19,073 nt of DNA from JAAYJR01 sp964495655 (GTDB taxonomy: Bacteria; Bacteroidota; Bacteroidia; Bacteroidales; Prolixibacteraceae), in contig CAZBWK010000078.1 of assembly GCA_964495655.1 (NCBI GenBank), positions 1 through 19,073 on the forward strand, written 5' to 3'. Below the pieces are notes generated by a model, which made no database searches, was not told where the DNA came from, and saw nothing but the letters and a program-made list of their open reading frames with translations. Both the position numbers and the translations under genes were made by a program. This document shows, one piece after another, positions 1 through 8,300 of this stretch. How positions within the stretch are numbered: position 1 is the stretch's first letter; every line of letters begins with the position of its first letter.

Positions 1-133
1 GACTGAATATCTTCCAATACCCGGCAATGTTAAAAAATATGAGACTCTCTATAATAGATACCTGAAACTGGCAGGTTATATGGAGAGTGATCTGTCTTTT
101 GATCCGTCGGTTGAAACCGACGGCAATGGATAG
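1..133 (+). CDS. C-terminal end of probable FGGY-family carbohydrate kinase (partial)
   Basis: The left edge cuts this gene. Frame 2 is open from the first base to a TAG stop at 131-133 and encodes 43 residues. The stretch PIPGNVKKYETLYNRYLKL resembles the conserved tail of FGGY sugar kinases (ribulokinase or xylulokinase), which usually reads Y-x-P-x5-Y-x2-LY-x2-Y-x-L. These enzymes phosphorylate pentoses or related sugars in the cytoplasm. Substrate and the rest of the protein cannot be seen. The last ten residues and the stop codon lie inside a hairpin repeat (104-145), so the extreme C-terminus may be repeat-derived. The gene converges on the subtilase, 94 nt away. Family assignment from so short a tail is tentative. 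Confidence 0.5.
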   Translation, partial: TEYLPIPGNVKKYETLYNRYLKLAGYMESDLSFDPSVETDGNG

Positions 134-145
134 GGCACAGATGAT
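104..145 (+). repeat. Hairpin repeat, copy A
   Basis: A perfect inverted repeat at 104-123 (arms CCGTCGGT and ACCGACGG, loop TGAA) is followed by the tail CAATGGATAGGG and then GATGAT at 140-145. The same framework occurs on the other strand at 2380-2421. There the ends CCGT/ACGG, the TGAA loop and 10 of the next 12 tail bases are the same, while all four inner stem pairs differ but stay paired. The hairpin overlaps the end of the kinase gene and supplies its stop codon. No T-tract follows, so it is not a canonical intrinsic terminator. Confidence 0.6.
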
Positions 146-179
146 GCAGTCTGCAGGTTCGGAGCTTTATCCTTTGCCG
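121..179. repeat. Imperfect inverted repeat between kinase and subtilase
   Basis: CGGCAATGGATAG at 121-133 is inverted at 167-179 as TTATCCTTTGCCG (11 of 13 positions complementary), with 33 nt between the arms. The right arm is identical over 13 nt to the flank of the second hairpin repeat at 2392-2404. It looks like a tail-only partial copy of that repeat family. It sits in the convergent spacer, so a role in ending transcription is possible but unproven. Confidence 0.45.
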
Positions 180-227
180 ATTCTGATATTAGCAATTATT
201 TTTGATAAATATTGATGCCTTTTGATT

Positions 228-2255
228 TCAGAGCTCTAATTCTTTTGTGTTGGAACATCCCGAGCCATCAGTTTCACAGACCTGAAATTCGAAGGTGCCA
301 CTTGATCTCTCCATGTTTATGGTTGCAGTGCCGGTGTCATTGGAAACAGTTTCACGAAAGGTTCCATTTGCGTAAATATTAACATTATCGCCCGTTGCAC
401 CCTCCCATATAAGTGTCACATATCTTATGCCTCTTACTTTGGAAAGAGTGGCGCTTATTAAATCTATGTTGGTTACGCTTGTCTCGGTAATGTTAATTGT
501 CAATGAATCCTGATCAGTGCCTCCGGCCCCGTCTGAAACAGTCAGGGTAACCAAATATTTGCCTGCTTCATTAAAGGTATGTGAGTATATTGCTTCTCCA
601 TCCTGAAAAGTAGTCCCATCTCCCATATCCCAGGAATAGGTAAGCAACTGGTCATTTTCAATAGTACCGTCTTCGTTGTCAAAATCATGAGAGCCGGATC
701 CGTTGAAAGTGACAGATGCTCCTATAGTACCATTAACCGGTCCTTCAAGTACTGCCACAGGAATATCATTTACTTCAGTGATAGTTGCAGTTGTATAAAC
801 AGTATCCTTACCACCCTTGCCATCACTTACTGTAAGCGATACATCGAAAATACCTCCCCATGCATAGGCATGTGAGACTGACTCTGAAGTTGTTGTCTCG
901 GTATCGCTGTTATCACCGAAGTTCCATGTATAAGTAAGCTGATCGTTATCAGGATCTGAAGAACCTGCGGCTGAAAAATCCACTGCGATGTCCTCTGTTC
1001 CCGTATAGGGTCCGTTTGCCTTTGCTGTGGGAGCATTGTTAGGTGTGCTGTTATTTGTTGCCACTGCTATCGTATCAGGGTTGCCGTCAGGATCACCTAT
1101 AACGCATTTGTCAGATAATATCTCTCCAAGCAAAAGTATTCCTGCAACATGAGGAGCAGCCATTGAGGTTCCGCTGAGGGTAGTATAATTACCATCTTTA
1201 TAGCAGGAGTATATACCAGATCCCGGTGCACAATAATCAATAGGCGGATTTCCGTAATTGGAATAATAAGCCCATTTATCATTCTTTTCCATTGCTGAAA
1301 TCGTATAGATATTAGTACCGTTTACCCGTGCAGGTGAGTAATTATTAGCATCGGCACTGCTGTTTCCTGCTGCAAGTGTAAAAAAGATGCCCTTTTCTTC
1401 TGCAGCATTCTTAATTGCCAGGTCAAGCGGTTCATATGCCGATCCGCCAAGGCTCATATTCGCCACATCACCGGCAGAGGCGGCTGAGGCAACATAATCC
1501 ACTCCGGCAATTATTGTGCTGTAACTGCCACTGCCACGCCGGTCCAGAACTCTGACAGAAACAACAGCAGCGCCGGCAGCCACTCCTATTACACCAATAT
1601 CATTGTTCTTCGCTGCAATTATCCCTGCAACATGTGTTCCGTGGCCATTCTGATCATCGGGAGTTGTCCTCGACAGAAATGTTCTGCTGTTATCGATATC
1701 CACATTGAGATCGGGATGGTCCAGGTCAATACCGGTATCTATAACCCAGGCTCTTTTCCCGGTACCGTCAGCACCTCCGTTAACTCTCCCAATGCCCCAG
1801 GGCATTACCTGTGTTGCTTCATTTATATTCACATCTCCCTCACCCGGTTTTGCCACAGGATCAACAAGTGTTATTATCTGGTCAGGCTCAACCATAAAGA
1901 CAGAAGGGTCGTCCTGAAGTTTTTTCAACTGTCCGGGCGGTATCTTAACTGAAAATCCCTTAACTGCATTACTATATAAGTGTTCCACTTCACTATCGGC
2001 AATGCCTGCCCTTAGCAGGATTCTGTGAGAGGCTGCCCGCATAGCCTGCTGTCTCATCTCATATCCCTTTATGCCAGACAGCTCAATATCAAGGTTTGCA
2101 TCGCTGAGCAAAACGACATAGCTCTGTTTGCCGGTAATTGATGATTTTAATTCAAGATCATCCGGAATTTGTTCTTCCATGACCAACTCATTGCAGGAAA
2201 AGAATAATCCTGAAAAAATGCTGATCATCAGGATTTTGAAAATGATTTTTTTCAT
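228..2255 (-). CDS. S8 family serine peptidase (subtilase) lipoprotein with I9 propeptide and PKD domains
   Basis: This is a 675-residue secreted protease. Residues 1-20 form a lipoprotein signal ending LFFS before Cys21, so lipid anchoring is expected. Residues about 44-130 are an inhibitor I9 propeptide, which acts as a folding chaperone removed on activation. The peptidase S8 domain (about 150-380) has a complete triad: Asp173 (VIDTGID), His205 (NGHGTHVAG) and Ser364 (SGTSMAAPH), with oxyanion Asn298 (AAGNSS). Two PKD domains follow (about 408-495 and 498-590, each with a WNFGD or WDMGD core and an LTVSDG strand). A C-terminal Fn3-like domain (about 596-675) carries Cys660 and Cys667, a possible disulfide. 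No type IX secretion sorting domain is evident. The PKD/Fn3 layout suggests attack on protein substrates outside the cell. Hairpin repeats flank the gene. It appears monocistronic, and TATCTTTA at 2361-2354 is a weak promoter candidate. Confidence 0.93.
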   Translation of the reverse strand: MKKIIFKILMISIFSGLFFSCNELVMEEQIPDDLELKSSITGKQSYVVLLSDANLDIELSGIKGYEMRQQAMRAASHRILLRAGIADSEVEHLYSNAVKGFSVKIPPGQLKKLQDDPSVFMVEPDQIITLVDPVAKPGEGDVNINEATQVMPWGIGRVNGGADGTGKRAWVIDTGIDLDHPDLNVDIDNSRTFLSRTTPDDQNGHGTHVAGIIAAKNNDIGVIGVAAGAAVVSVRVLDRRGSGSYSTIIAGVDYVASAASAGDVANMSLGGSAYEPLDLAIKNAAEEKGIFFTLAAGNSSADANNYSPARVNGTNIYTISAMEKNDKWAYYSNYGNPPIDYCAPGSGIYSCYKDGNYTTLSGTSMAAPHVAGILLLGEILSDKCVIGDPDGNPDTIAVATNNSTPNNAPTAKANGPYTGTEDIAVDFSAAGSSDPDNDQLTYTWNFGDNSDTETTTSESVSHAYAWGGIFDVSLTVSDGKGGKDTVYTTATITEVNDIPVAVLEGPVNGTIGASVTFNGSGSHDFDNEDGTIENDQLLTYSWDMGDGTTFQDGEAIYSHTFNEAGKYLVTLTVSDGAGGTDQDSLTINITETSVTNIDLISATLSKVRGIRYVTLIWEGATGDNVNIYANGTFRETVSNDTGTATINMERSSGTFEFQVCETDGSGCSNTKELEL

Positions 2256-2379
2256 TCGTTATAATTATTTATTTCTAATACAATTTCCGAAAAAATTCAT
2301 TAATAAAAAATAGTTTTATTCTTTTATTTTTATGTTAGGCTGCCGGTAATTAATAAAGATACACATACAGTACCAGCCT

Positions 2380-2421
2380 ATCATCAATTCCTTATCCTTT
2401 GCCGTTCACTTCAGTGAACGG
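2380..2421 (-). repeat. Hairpin repeat, copy B (downstream of purC)
   Basis: Read on the minus strand this is a perfect hairpin, CCGTTCAC / TGAA / GTGAACGG (2421-2402), followed by CAAAGGATAAGG and GATGAT ending at 2380. It matches copy A at 104-145 in the stem ends, the loop and most of the tail, with fully compensated changes in the inner stem. It starts 10 nt after the purC stop and could act as a 3'-end stabiliser or an atypical terminator. No U-tract follows, so terminator function is only inferred. Confidence 0.6.
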
Positions 2422-2431
2422 ATAAATTTCC

Positions 2432-3388
2432 TTATTGCATTAAAAATTCAGTGACTGCTATTTCAATGCGGTTATCTATTTTTGAGGTATCTGATCTTTC
2501 AAATTTATCTCCGGTAATATTTTCATAAAGTTCTATATAGCGTTCAGATACAGAGTTGACAAATTCATCATGCATCTCAGGTACGGACTGGCCCTCTTTA
2601 CCCTGAAATCCGTTAGCTATAAGCCACTGCCTGACAAACTCTTTTGACAGCTGTTTTTGGGCCATTCCGGCTGTCAGGCGCTCTTCATATCCGTCTGCAT
2701 AAAAGTACCTGGTAGAGTCAGGCGTATGGATTTCATCTATGAGATAGATTTTCCCGTCCTTTTTCCCGAATTCATATTTTGTATCGACCATTATCAGTCC
2801 CTTATCTTTTGCCATTTCAGTTCCTCTGCCGAACAATTGCAGGGTATACTTCTCCAGTAATTCATAATCATCTTTATCCACCAGGTTCCCGGCAATTATT
2901 TCTTCTTTCGAAATATCCTCATCATGTCCTTTATCTGCTTTAGTTGTAGGTGTGATTATGGGTTCGGGGAACTTTTGGTTTTCCACCATTCCTTCAGGAA
3001 GTTTTACGCCGCATAAAAACCTTTTTCCATCTTTATACTGACGCCAGGCATGACCTGACAGATAGCCCCTTATCACCATTTCTACTTTCAGAGGCTCACA
3101 CATTAACCCTGCAGTAACATTAGGATCTGGTGAGGCTATCTTCCAGTTAGGGACTATATCGGAAGTGGCATCCAGAAATTTGTCAGCTATCTGGTTTAAA
3201 ACCTGTCCTTTATAAGGAATACCTCTGGGAAGGACAACATCAAAGGCAGAGATCCTGTCAGTGACTATCATCACGAGAAGGTCATTATTAATATTATATA
3301 CATCGCGTACTTTTCCGTGATAGACACCTTTTTGACCCGGAAAATAAAAATCAGTTTTTACTAATGCTTTGCTCATCTTATTATTCAT
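2432..3388 (-). CDS. purC: Phosphoribosylaminoimidazole-succinocarboxamide (SAICAR) synthase
   Basis: This cytoplasmic enzyme of de novo purine synthesis joins CAIR and aspartate, using ATP, to make SAICAR. The 318-residue length fits the longer SAICAR synthase type common in Bacteroidota. Visible family motifs are GKVRDVY (25-31), DRISAFD (44-50), RGYLSGHAWRQY (107-118), the signature LIMVDTKYEFG (198-208) and LIDEIHTPDSTRY (216-228). The ATG at 3388 lies inside the last codons of phoH (8-nt overlap), so the two genes are almost certainly co-transcribed and translationally coupled. Met5 is an alternative start. Hairpin copy B follows the stop. No purine riboswitch is visible upstream. Confidence 0.97.
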   Translation of the reverse strand: MNNKMSKALVKTDFYFPGQKGVYHGKVRDVYNINNDLLVMIVTDRISAFDVVLPRGIPYKGQVLNQIADKFLDATSDIVPNWKIASPDPNVTAGLMCEPLKVEMVIRGYLSGHAWRQYKDGKRFLCGVKLPEGMVENQKFPEPIITPTTKADKGHDEDISKEEIIAGNLVDKDDYELLEKYTLQLFGRGTEMAKDKGLIMVDTKYEFGKKDGKIYLIDEIHTPDSTRYFYADGYEERLTAGMAQKQLSKEFVRQWLIANGFQGKEGQSVPEMHDEFVNSVSERYIELYENITGDKFERSDTSKIDNRIEIAVTEFLMQ

Positions 3389-4364
3389 TTATATTTTTAT
3401 TGACATCTGCATTTAACTTTTCAGTATAGTACTTTTCATATGCTTCAACGATATCCCTTACCAGTCTGTGTCTTACAATATCGTTTTTATTAAATCTTAT
3501 TACCGACACAGACTCAATTTCATTCAGCAGTTTTAGTGCAAATAAGAGACCTGAGTTAGCCGGTTTAGGCAGATCAATCTGTGTTATATCGCCGGTAATA
3601 ATGAATTTAGCATTCAGTCCCATTCTTGTAAGAAACATTTTTAACTGGTTAATTGTTGTGTTCTGCGCCTCATCGAGAATTACAAATGCATTACTGAGGG
3701 TTCGTCCCCGCATGAAGGCCAAAGGAGCTATCTGGATTATCCCGTCTCTCAAAAGATCTTCCAGCTTTCGTGGCGGTATCATATCCTGCAAAGCATCATA
3801 AAGAGGTTGGAGATAAGGATCAATTTTTTCTTTCAGGTCACCGGGAAGAAATCCCAGGTTCTCACCGGCTTCGACGGCAGGACGGCTAAGAATTATTCGT
3901 TTGATCTCCCTGTTTTTTAAAGCTTTTACGGCAAGGGCAATGGCAGTATAAGTCTTTCCGGTACCTGCAGGCCCTATAGTAAATATCATATCATTTTTTA
4001 TAGTCTCTTCAACCAGTAACCTTTGATTTTTAGTTCTTGCCCTTATGGGTTTGCCATTATTTCCGAATACAATGATATCATTTTCATCTCTGCCGTTTTC
4101 TTCAAAAAATAATGCTTCTCCCGCGAAAATCTGCCGGATAGTATCATCTGATAACAGATTAAACCTGAAATAATGGTCAAGAAGCAGCGCTAACTTCTGT
4201 TCAAAGTCTTTGATTTTATTTTCTTCTCCCTGAATAAACAGTGCGTTGCCACGGGCAGTGATTTTGATATCAGGAAATAATTTTTTTATCAGGTCGATTT
4301 TTACATTATTGACCCCGAAAAATTCCAGAGGATCTATTCCCTCTAAATAAATCTGTTTCTCCAA
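3381..4364 (-). CDS. phoH: PhoH family ATPase
   Basis: This 327-residue cytoplasmic P-loop ATPase belongs to the PhoH/PhoL family, which is linked to RNA metabolism and stress; its exact role in Bacteroidota is unsettled. An N-terminal region (1-110) precedes the nucleotide-binding core. Walker A is GPAGTGKT (131-138), RPAVEAGE lies at 161-168, Walker B is FVILDEAQN (227-235), and a GDITQIDLP motif lies at 258-266. The start is TTG at 4364-4362: an in-frame TAA lies directly upstream and no in-frame ATG occurs until codon 126. The N-terminus EKQIYLEGIDPLEFFGVNN matches the family from this point. It heads an operon with purC (8-nt overlap) and diverges from mazG. A TAATTTTG box lies 28-35 nt upstream of the start. 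Confidence 0.94.
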   Translation of the reverse strand: MEKQIYLEGIDPLEFFGVNNVKIDLIKKLFPDIKITARGNALFIQGEENKIKDFEQKLALLLDHYFRFNLLSDDTIRQIFAGEALFFEENGRDENDIIVFGNNGKPIRARTKNQRLLVEETIKNDMIFTIGPAGTGKTYTAIALAVKALKNREIKRIILSRPAVEAGENLGFLPGDLKEKIDPYLQPLYDALQDMIPPRKLEDLLRDGIIQIAPLAFMRGRTLSNAFVILDEAQNTTINQLKMFLTRMGLNAKFIITGDITQIDLPKPANSGLLFALKLLNEIESVSVIRFNKNDIVRHRLVRDIVEAYEKYYTEKLNADVNKNINE

Positions 4365-4391
4365 TTAAATTGTTTAAATATTATTTAAGTT

Positions 4392-4399
4392 CAAAATTA
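4392..4399 (-). promoter_or_regulatory. Candidate -7 box of the phoH-purC promoter
   Basis: On the minus strand this reads TAATTTTG, an exact match to the Bacteroidota sigma-ABfr -7 consensus TAnnTTTG. It would place transcription start about 20 nt before the TTG start of phoH. No convincing -33 TTTG is seen at the usual distance, and the region is AT-rich, so chance is possible. Confidence 0.4.
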
Positions 4400-4468
4400 C
4401 AAAATATTTGGTTAAAAGTATTTGATTAAGTATAACTGCAAAAGAACAATTAAGTTTTTCAAAATAGT

Positions 4469-4476
4469 TAATTTTG
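4469..4476 (+). promoter_or_regulatory. Candidate -7 box of the mazG promoter
   Basis: TAATTTTG matches the Bacteroidota -7 consensus TAnnTTTG and lies 22 nt before the mazG ATG, implying a short leader of roughly 15 nt. A clear -33 element is lacking. The same octamer faces the other way at 4399-4392, so this spacer probably holds two divergent promoters. Confidence 0.42.
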
Positions 4477-4498
4477 CTCATCGATAAAAATCAGTTAC

Positions 4499-5287
4499 AT
4501 GCAAAAGAAAATAGATGCTTTCAGGGAGTTACTTGAAATAATGGATGAACTTCGGGAAAAATGTCCGTGGGACCGGAAACAGACTCTCGAATCACTCAGG
4601 AAACTGACAATTGAAGAGACTTATGAGCTGGGGGATGCAATCCTGAGAAATGACCTTGAGGAGATTAAGAAAGAGCTGGGGGATTTGATGCTGCACATAG
4701 TTTTTTATGCTAAGATAGGTTCAGAGAAAGGAGCCTTTGATATGGGCGACGTACTTGAAGGAATTAACAAAAAGCTTGTGTACCGTCATCCACACGTATT
4801 TGGTGATGTAGATGTCAATAACTCATCGCGCAGGGTTGAGGAAAACTGGGAACATCTGAAGCTCCGGGAAAAGGGAGGAAATAAAAGAGTTCTCGAAGGG
4901 GTTCCTGCAGTTATGCCTGCACTGGTTAAAGCAAACCGTATACAGGAGAAGGCAAGGGGCGTCGGATTTGACTGGGAGGTTAAGGAGCAGGTATGGGAAA
5001 AGGTTAAAGAGGAGATCCGGGAGCTGAGCATTGAAATTGATAATGAGGATAAGGACCTTATAGAAAATGAGTTCGGCGATCTGTTATTTGCCATTGTAAA
5101 TGCTGCCAGGCTGTATGGCGTTGACCCTGAATCAGCCTTGGAACGGACAAATATGAAGTTTATCAGCCGTTTCAATTATCTTGAAAGTAAAACACTCAAA
5201 CAGGGTAAAACCATTAAAGAATTATCACTTGCCGAGATGGATAAAATATGGGATGAAGCAAAAAGTCTTGAAAAGAAAAAACCCTGA
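4499..5287 (+). CDS. mazG: Nucleoside triphosphate pyrophosphohydrolase MazG
   Basis: MazG hydrolyses (d)NTPs to NMP and pyrophosphate, clearing damaged or excess nucleotides and, in some bacteria, modulating ppGpp-linked responses. The 262-residue length matches the two-domain E. coli type. The first MazG domain (about 10-125) has CPWDRKQT (22-29), EETYE (39-43) and the metal-binding EIKKELGDL (55-63). The second (about 140-255) has VKEEIREL (169-176) and ENEFGDLL (189-196). The ATG at 4499 has no Shine-Dalgarno sequence, as is usual in Bacteroidota. The gene stands alone, diverging from phoH and converging on nifJ. Its stop codon is embedded in the left arm of a shared terminator hairpin. 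Confidence 0.96.
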   Translation: MQKKIDAFRELLEIMDELREKCPWDRKQTLESLRKLTIEETYELGDAILRNDLEEIKKELGDLMLHIVFYAKIGSEKGAFDMGDVLEGINKKLVYRHPHVFGDVDVNNSSRRVEENWEHLKLREKGGNKRVLEGVPAVMPALVKANRIQEKARGVGFDWEVKEQVWEKVKEEIRELSIEIDNEDKDLIENEFGDLLFAIVNAARLYGVDPESALERTNMKFISRFNYLESKTLKQGKTIKELSLAEMDKIWDEAKSLEKKKP

Positions 5288-5313
5288 AGATTAATGTGAA
5301 CTTCAGGGTTTTT
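5277..5313. terminator. Bidirectional intrinsic terminator between mazG and nifJ
   Basis: AAAAACCCTGAAG (5277-5289) is perfectly inverted as CTTCAGGGTTTTT (5301-5313) around an 11-nt loop. Read in either direction, the GC-containing stem is followed by a run of T, so the structure can end both mazG (+) and nifJ (-) transcripts. The left arm overlaps the last codons and TGA stop of mazG, and the nifJ stop lies 15 nt beyond the right arm. Confidence 0.85.
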
Positions 5314-5327
5314 CCTGAACTGTGTAT

Positions 5328-8300
5328 TTATTCTTCTGTTGGTGAGAAGTCCATTGCTGCAAGACGTTTATAAGAATTAAACCTCCATTTTGCATTCTCT
5401 TCTGCAGCAGCAAATAACTGATCGGCTTCTGCAGGGAATGATTTTTTAAGCGAGGTATATCTTACTTCACCATTAAGGAAATCCTGGAATTTACTCCAGT
5501 CAGGTTCTTTTGAGTCAAGCTGGAATGGATTTTTACCCTCTTTTTCAAGGAGGGGATTAAAACGGAACATTGCCCAGTATCCTGATTCAACAGCTTTTTT
5601 CTCTTCTGCCTGAGTCCTTCCCATGCTTGCTCTCAGTCCATGGTTAATACATGGAGCATAAGCTATTATTATTGAAGGGCCGGGGTATTCTTCCGCCTCC
5701 TTAAGCGCTTTCAGGAATTGCGACTGGTTAGCGCCCATAGCTACCTGTGCTACATAAACATACCCGTAAGTCATAAACATTGCACCAAGGTCTTTTTTGC
5801 GTATTTTCTTTCCTGATGCAGCAAATTTAGCAACAGCGCCAACAGGTGTGGATTTAGATGATTGTCCGCCGGTATTTGAATATACTTCCGTATCGAGTAC
5901 CAGAACATTAACATCCTCTCCGCTTGCCATAACATGATCGAGGCCTCCGAATCCTATATCATAAGCCCAACCGTCTCCTCCGAACACCCAAACGGATTTT
6001 TTAACAAGGTATTGTTTAAGGCTGCTGATCTCTTCTGCATAACTGCTATTGCTATTCTCAATAGCAGCAACTACTTTTTTCGATGCTTCAACAGAACCTT
6101 CACCATTATCCTTGTTTGCAAGCCATTCTTCAAATGCTTCTTTTTCAGCATCGCTGATGCCATTATTTAAAGCATTGCTCATTATGTTGGCAATACGCGT
6201 TCTTTGAGCATTTACACCCTCGCTGAAACCGAATCCGTACTCTGCATTGTCTTCAAAGAGTGAGTTAGCCCATGCAGGTCCGTGTCCGGAATTTATATTT
6301 TTACAGTATGGAGTGGAAGGAGCTGAACCGCCAAATATAGATGAACAGCCGGTGGCATTAGCGACCATCATTCTCTCACCGAACAGTTGAGTGATCAGTT
6401 TTATGTATGGTGTTTCACCACACCCTGCGCAGGCTCCGGAGAATTCAAATAGCGGCTGTGCGAACTGAGAATTTTTAACAGATTTTGTCTTATCAACAAC
6501 ATTCTCTTTAAGAGAGACTTTGTTAACCATATAATTCCACCTCTCTATTTCGTCATTCTGAGTGTCGAGAGGCTTCATCTCCAGCGCTTTTGTTTTCGAC
6601 GGACAGATATCGATACAGTTATCGCATCCTGTACAGTCGAGAACGGTTACCTGGATCCTGTAGTGAAGGCCTCCAAACATTTTCGAGGGAGTTGCAATCC
6701 TGGTTTCTGTACCTTCAGGAGCCGCTTTCACCTCTTCATCGGTCAACAGGAATGGTCTGATAGCTGCATGGGGACATACATAAGCACACTGGTTGCACTG
6801 TATACAGTTGTCGGGTATCCACTCAGGCACATGAACGGCAATGCCTCTTTTTTCGTAAGCTGCTGTGCCTGCCGGGAATGTTCCGTCTTCGATGCCGGCA
6901 AAAGTAGATGTCGGAAGATCATCTCCTTTCTGTGCATTTATTACATCAACCACTTTGGTTATAAATTCAGGACGGTCTGTGTCAGCTTCTGCAGCGGCAT
7001 TATCAGGAAGCTTCTTCCATTCTGAAGGGATATCAACTTTGTGAACATACTTACCACCGGCCTCAACAGCTGCAAAGTTCATATTTACTACCTGTTCTCC
7101 TTTCTTGCCGTAAGTTTTCACGATGGCTTTTTTCATCTCTTCAACGGCCATCTCGTAAGGAATAACTTCAGTAATTTTAAAGAAAGCCGACTGCATTATG
7201 GTATTTGTGCGAGTACCCAGTCCGATCTCTTCTCCCAGCTTTGTGCCATTGATGATATAGAATTTAATATCATTTTCGGCAAGGTATTTTTTCATGTGAT
7301 CAGGAAGCCTCTGTTTTGTTTCCTCTTCATCCCATATTGAGTTTAGCAGGAATGAACCTCCCTTTTTAAGGCCTTTAAGTACATTGTACATATGCAGATA
7401 GGCAGGAACATGACAGGCAACAAAGTCAGGTGTTGTCACTAGGTACGTGGACCTGATAGGTTTATCTCCGAATCTGAGATGTGAACAGGTAAAACCTCCT
7501 GATTTTTTTGAGTCATACTGGAAATAGCCCTGGCAATATTTATCAGTTGCATCACCAATAATTTTTATTGAGTTTTTATTTGCCCCGACAGTTCCGTCTG
7601 ATCCCAGTCCGTAAAATTTAGCCTGGTAAGTTCCTTTGGGGGTCATGTCAATCTCCTGCTTAGCCGGCAATGATTTGAAAGTGATATCATCAACGATTCC
7701 AATAGTGAAATCATTTTTCATTTCATTCATTTCCATGTTTTCATAAACAGACATGATCTGTGCAGGTGTGGTATCCTTAGATCCCAGTCCGTAACGGCCG
7801 CCAACTATTTCAGGGGCATTTTCCCTGCCATAGAAAACATTTTTTATATCAAGGTAGAGAGGTTCACCGTTTGCACCCGGTTCTTTAGCCCTGTCGAGCA
7901 CCGCAATGCGCTTAACATTTTTTGGAAGGGCCTGTAAAAAGTATTCAACAGAAAAAGGCCTGAAAAGATGCACTGTTATCAGTCCGACTTTTTTACCCTG
8001 TGCAGCAAGGTAATCGATTGTTTCGCATATTGTTTCAGTAACCGATCCCATAGCAATTATAATATTCTCAGCATCAGGTGCTCCATAATAGTTGAATGGA
8101 TGGTATTCACGGCCGGTGATTTTGCTGATCTCTTTCATGTAATCAGCTACAATATCAGGAACAGCATCAAAGAATTTATTGGCAGATTCTTTAGCCTGAA
8201 AGAATATATCAGGGTTCTGGGCAGTTCCGCGGGTTACCGGATTTTCCGGATTCAGGGCTCGTTCACGGAATTCTTTCAGAGCTCCCTGGTCAACCAGCGG

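Noticed and set aside
4786..5175. Open frame of 129 codons antisense to mazG, rich in Ser and Leu
   Set aside because: Ser/Leu-rich translation is typical of the complement of a Lys/Glu-rich gene; mazG itself is complete and conserved here.
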